Source of the DNA: Pirellulaceae bacterium
GTDB taxonomy: Bacteria; Planctomycetota; Planctomycetia; Pirellulales; Pirellulaceae
Reading direction: 5' to 3'
Length of the DNA stretch: 64,000 bases
Assembly (NCBI GenBank): GCA_019636385.1
Contig: JAHBXT010000002.1
Span: 992,001 to 1,056,000, forward strand
Below, piece after piece: positions 37,301-40,300 of the stretch. The notes below the pieces were generated by a model. It had not been told where the DNA came from. It worked only from the letters and a program-made list of their open reading frames with translations, and made no database searches. Made by a program: the position numbers and the translations under genes. The first letter of the stretch is position 1. Every line of letters starts with the position of its first letter.

Positions 37301-40300
37301 GGGGTGTATCAAGAACCAATGTCTACAGCGGTTCAGTATGGAGAGTATCTGCAACCCATTCAGCCACCTAAAGTGAGTTCGAGGCAGGCGGCTTTTGGCA
37401 ACTCAGTCAAAGTGGATGCATCGCGAAATACTGGAGTCAACGTTCTGGTCCACGGATGGCGTATGATCAAAGAAGAGAGAATGGCATTTGCAGCTACCTC
37501 TATGAAGCGGCTCTTGTATGCAGGGTCAGAGAATGACTTCGCATTCTTTTCATGGCCAACGGATTGGGTTGAGAATCCATTGTCTGACACGGGCAACTAC
37601 AACCGCTCAGAATTGATTGCATGGAATTCTGCGGCAGGTTTACGTGCTAAGTTAGAAGAGCTCAAAAGTGAATACACCACTTTAAATGTCTTTGCTCATA
37701 GCATGGGCAACTACGTTGTAGGTGAGGCGCTTAGGCAACATGGGGCAGGTGCTTTCCAGCCTCTGATTGACGTATATGTCTCAACCCAATCCGCTGTAAG
37801 TTCGTCGTTATATGGTTTCAGTAATGGGCTTTACCCGTCAGAGAGGGCGTTTAGTAACTATCTGAATCAAGGCAGTCCATACTTTTCCCCTGAGTTCGCT
37901 CCCGCCGTTGCAAAATACGTAAACTTTTATAGCCCGGGAGACTGGGCGCTTAGCAATTGGGTGTGGGGGGCAAATCAACTTTTAAAACCTTCTTTCCTGC
38001 AGGGGAATACGGCAATTCCCGAAAGTGATTCGATTCACCGCTGGTATTTCGTACATCCATTAAATTTCTTACCTAATAATGATTCACTAAAGACTCTTCA
38101 CAATGCATCGTTTTTAGCAAGCTGTGGCCAACTTTTCCCAAAAAACGGGTTTTACCGTGCGAATCTTGATGGAAGTGGCGATTCATGCCAATTTCTCGGG
38201 TGGATTGACACTGTCGAAAATACTCTATTCATGGACATTAGTCGCTACGAAATCCTGGCCTTCGCTACGCCGCATTTGTCAATGCCAGTGGGCGGCCTTG
38301 GACTCGTTGCCGATAGTGAGAATTTAACAGCTCGATTTGGCTTTCAGCATAGAGGGTTAGCATTGGAGGCGGATCTTACTGGTTTCGCGGATGTGGGCTG
38401 GTCACACAGCGCTCAGTTCTTGGGGGACAATACACTGCACAGGCAGAGCAACGGCTTCGGATATTGGGACCTATTACTCAGTAAGTTCAATGGTTCTAGT
38501 AGCCCGCCCTCAACGGCGGCTATGGGTATGCTGCAAGAACCGCATGAGCCGACAGAAGTTGCGCTGGCGCTGGAATTTCCCCCGCCTTCAAGCACTCAGG
38601 AGAACATGGTTCAGCGTTCGTTTACCGTTCTCACCAATCCTGGTCTGGGGCTCCCTACGAACACCTGGACCTTCCAGGGTAATGGTCAATTGGATAGCGG
38701 CGAATTGCTGTTGAATGAGCATCAACTGCTGATTTCCAGTGCGTCACGCAGCTATACTCTCAATCCGGACGAGGCTTCGTTCCGTTTCGAAATTCGTAAT
38801 ATGTTGCTTAATGATAACGGCCCTGAACAGCCGCCCGATGCGTTCGAGGTGGCTCTGGCAACGCATCTGCCCGGTAATACCCCCCGTTACTTCAGTAGTA
38901 TCAGCTCTCTGAACAATTCCGATAGTTTTCTCAATATCCAACGCGATGGCTCCTACCACGCCGGTCCCGGTGTCCTGGTCTCCGGTACACTGCTGGACGG
39001 TGGTATGCTGGATCTGACCAAGTCAATCCTGGTGACCGTCGATATCAGCAGCTTGCCTGAAGGAACGATCGGCAAGCTGTCGTTTGATCTGATCGGCTTT
39101 GGCGTCCCCAGCAGCTCGGCACGGATTCTGGTGCCCGAGGGCGATGAGGTACTGGTGGGTTCCATCTCGGGTACCGTCTGGCAGGATGCCGATGGCAATG
39201 GCCAGCGCGAGCCGTGGGAAGCGGTCTTGCCCAACCATAGCGTCTTCCTGGACCTGAACGATAACGGTCGCTGGGACCTGGACGAGCCCAGTACGCTGAC
39301 CAATGATCAGGGGGGCTACACTTTTGCCAATCTGCTTGCCGGTCAGTACACCGTGCGCTATGTGCTGCCCGACGCATGGGAACAGACCTATCCGGTCGCT
39401 TCTGGGGCTTCCGGGCTCACCTTCACCGGTTCACCCGCTACCCTAGTGACTCCTGGCTTTGAAATCGTCGACAGTTCCATCTCCACTCACCCGCTCAGTC
39501 GAATGGATGTCAATGGCGACGGTCGTATCTCTGCACTGGACGCCTTACGTATCATCAATCGGCTGAACTTCACTAGTCCCGGTGCCGCTAGAATCGCCAG
39601 CCTGTTTGATCCCTTGGATGTCAATGGCGACGGCCGTGTCTCGGCATTGGACGCGCTGCTAATTGTCAATGCGCTGAATAATGGCTCCGCCAAGCTGTAC
39701 GCTTCTCAGGCTGGACCCGCAGTATCACATCCTGTCAACGCAGCCCTATCCAGAAACCTGGTGGGCATCGATCGCCTGCGTGCCGATTCGCGATACTCGG
39801 GGATCGATGGACGGGGTATGTCGGTGGTGGTGATCGATACCGGCATCGACTTGAATCATCCGTTCTTTGGTCCAGACGGTGATGGCAACGGTATCGCCGA
39901 TCGCATCGTATTCCAGTACGACTTCACCGACCCCGACAGCTCGGCCGGCGATGTCTCTGGTCACGGCTCGCATGTCACTAGCATTATCTCCTCCAGCAAT
40001 CCGCACTATCCCGGCGTGGCTCCCGGTGTCAACATCATTGCTCTGAAGGTCTTGGGCGACGATGGGAACGGCACGTTCGGTGATCTGGAACGCGCCCTGC
40101 AGTGGGTGGTTCAAAATGCGGGCACCTACAACATTGCTGCTGTGAATCTCTCTTTGGGCGATGGCCGGAACTGGTCGGTGCCAGTCAACATGTACGGTAT
40201 CTCTGATGAATTGTCCGCTCTGGATGCTCTGGGCATCGTCACCGTAGCGGCAGGCGGCAATAGCTATGCTGCCTTCGGAGGCCGTCAAGGCCTGTCCTAT

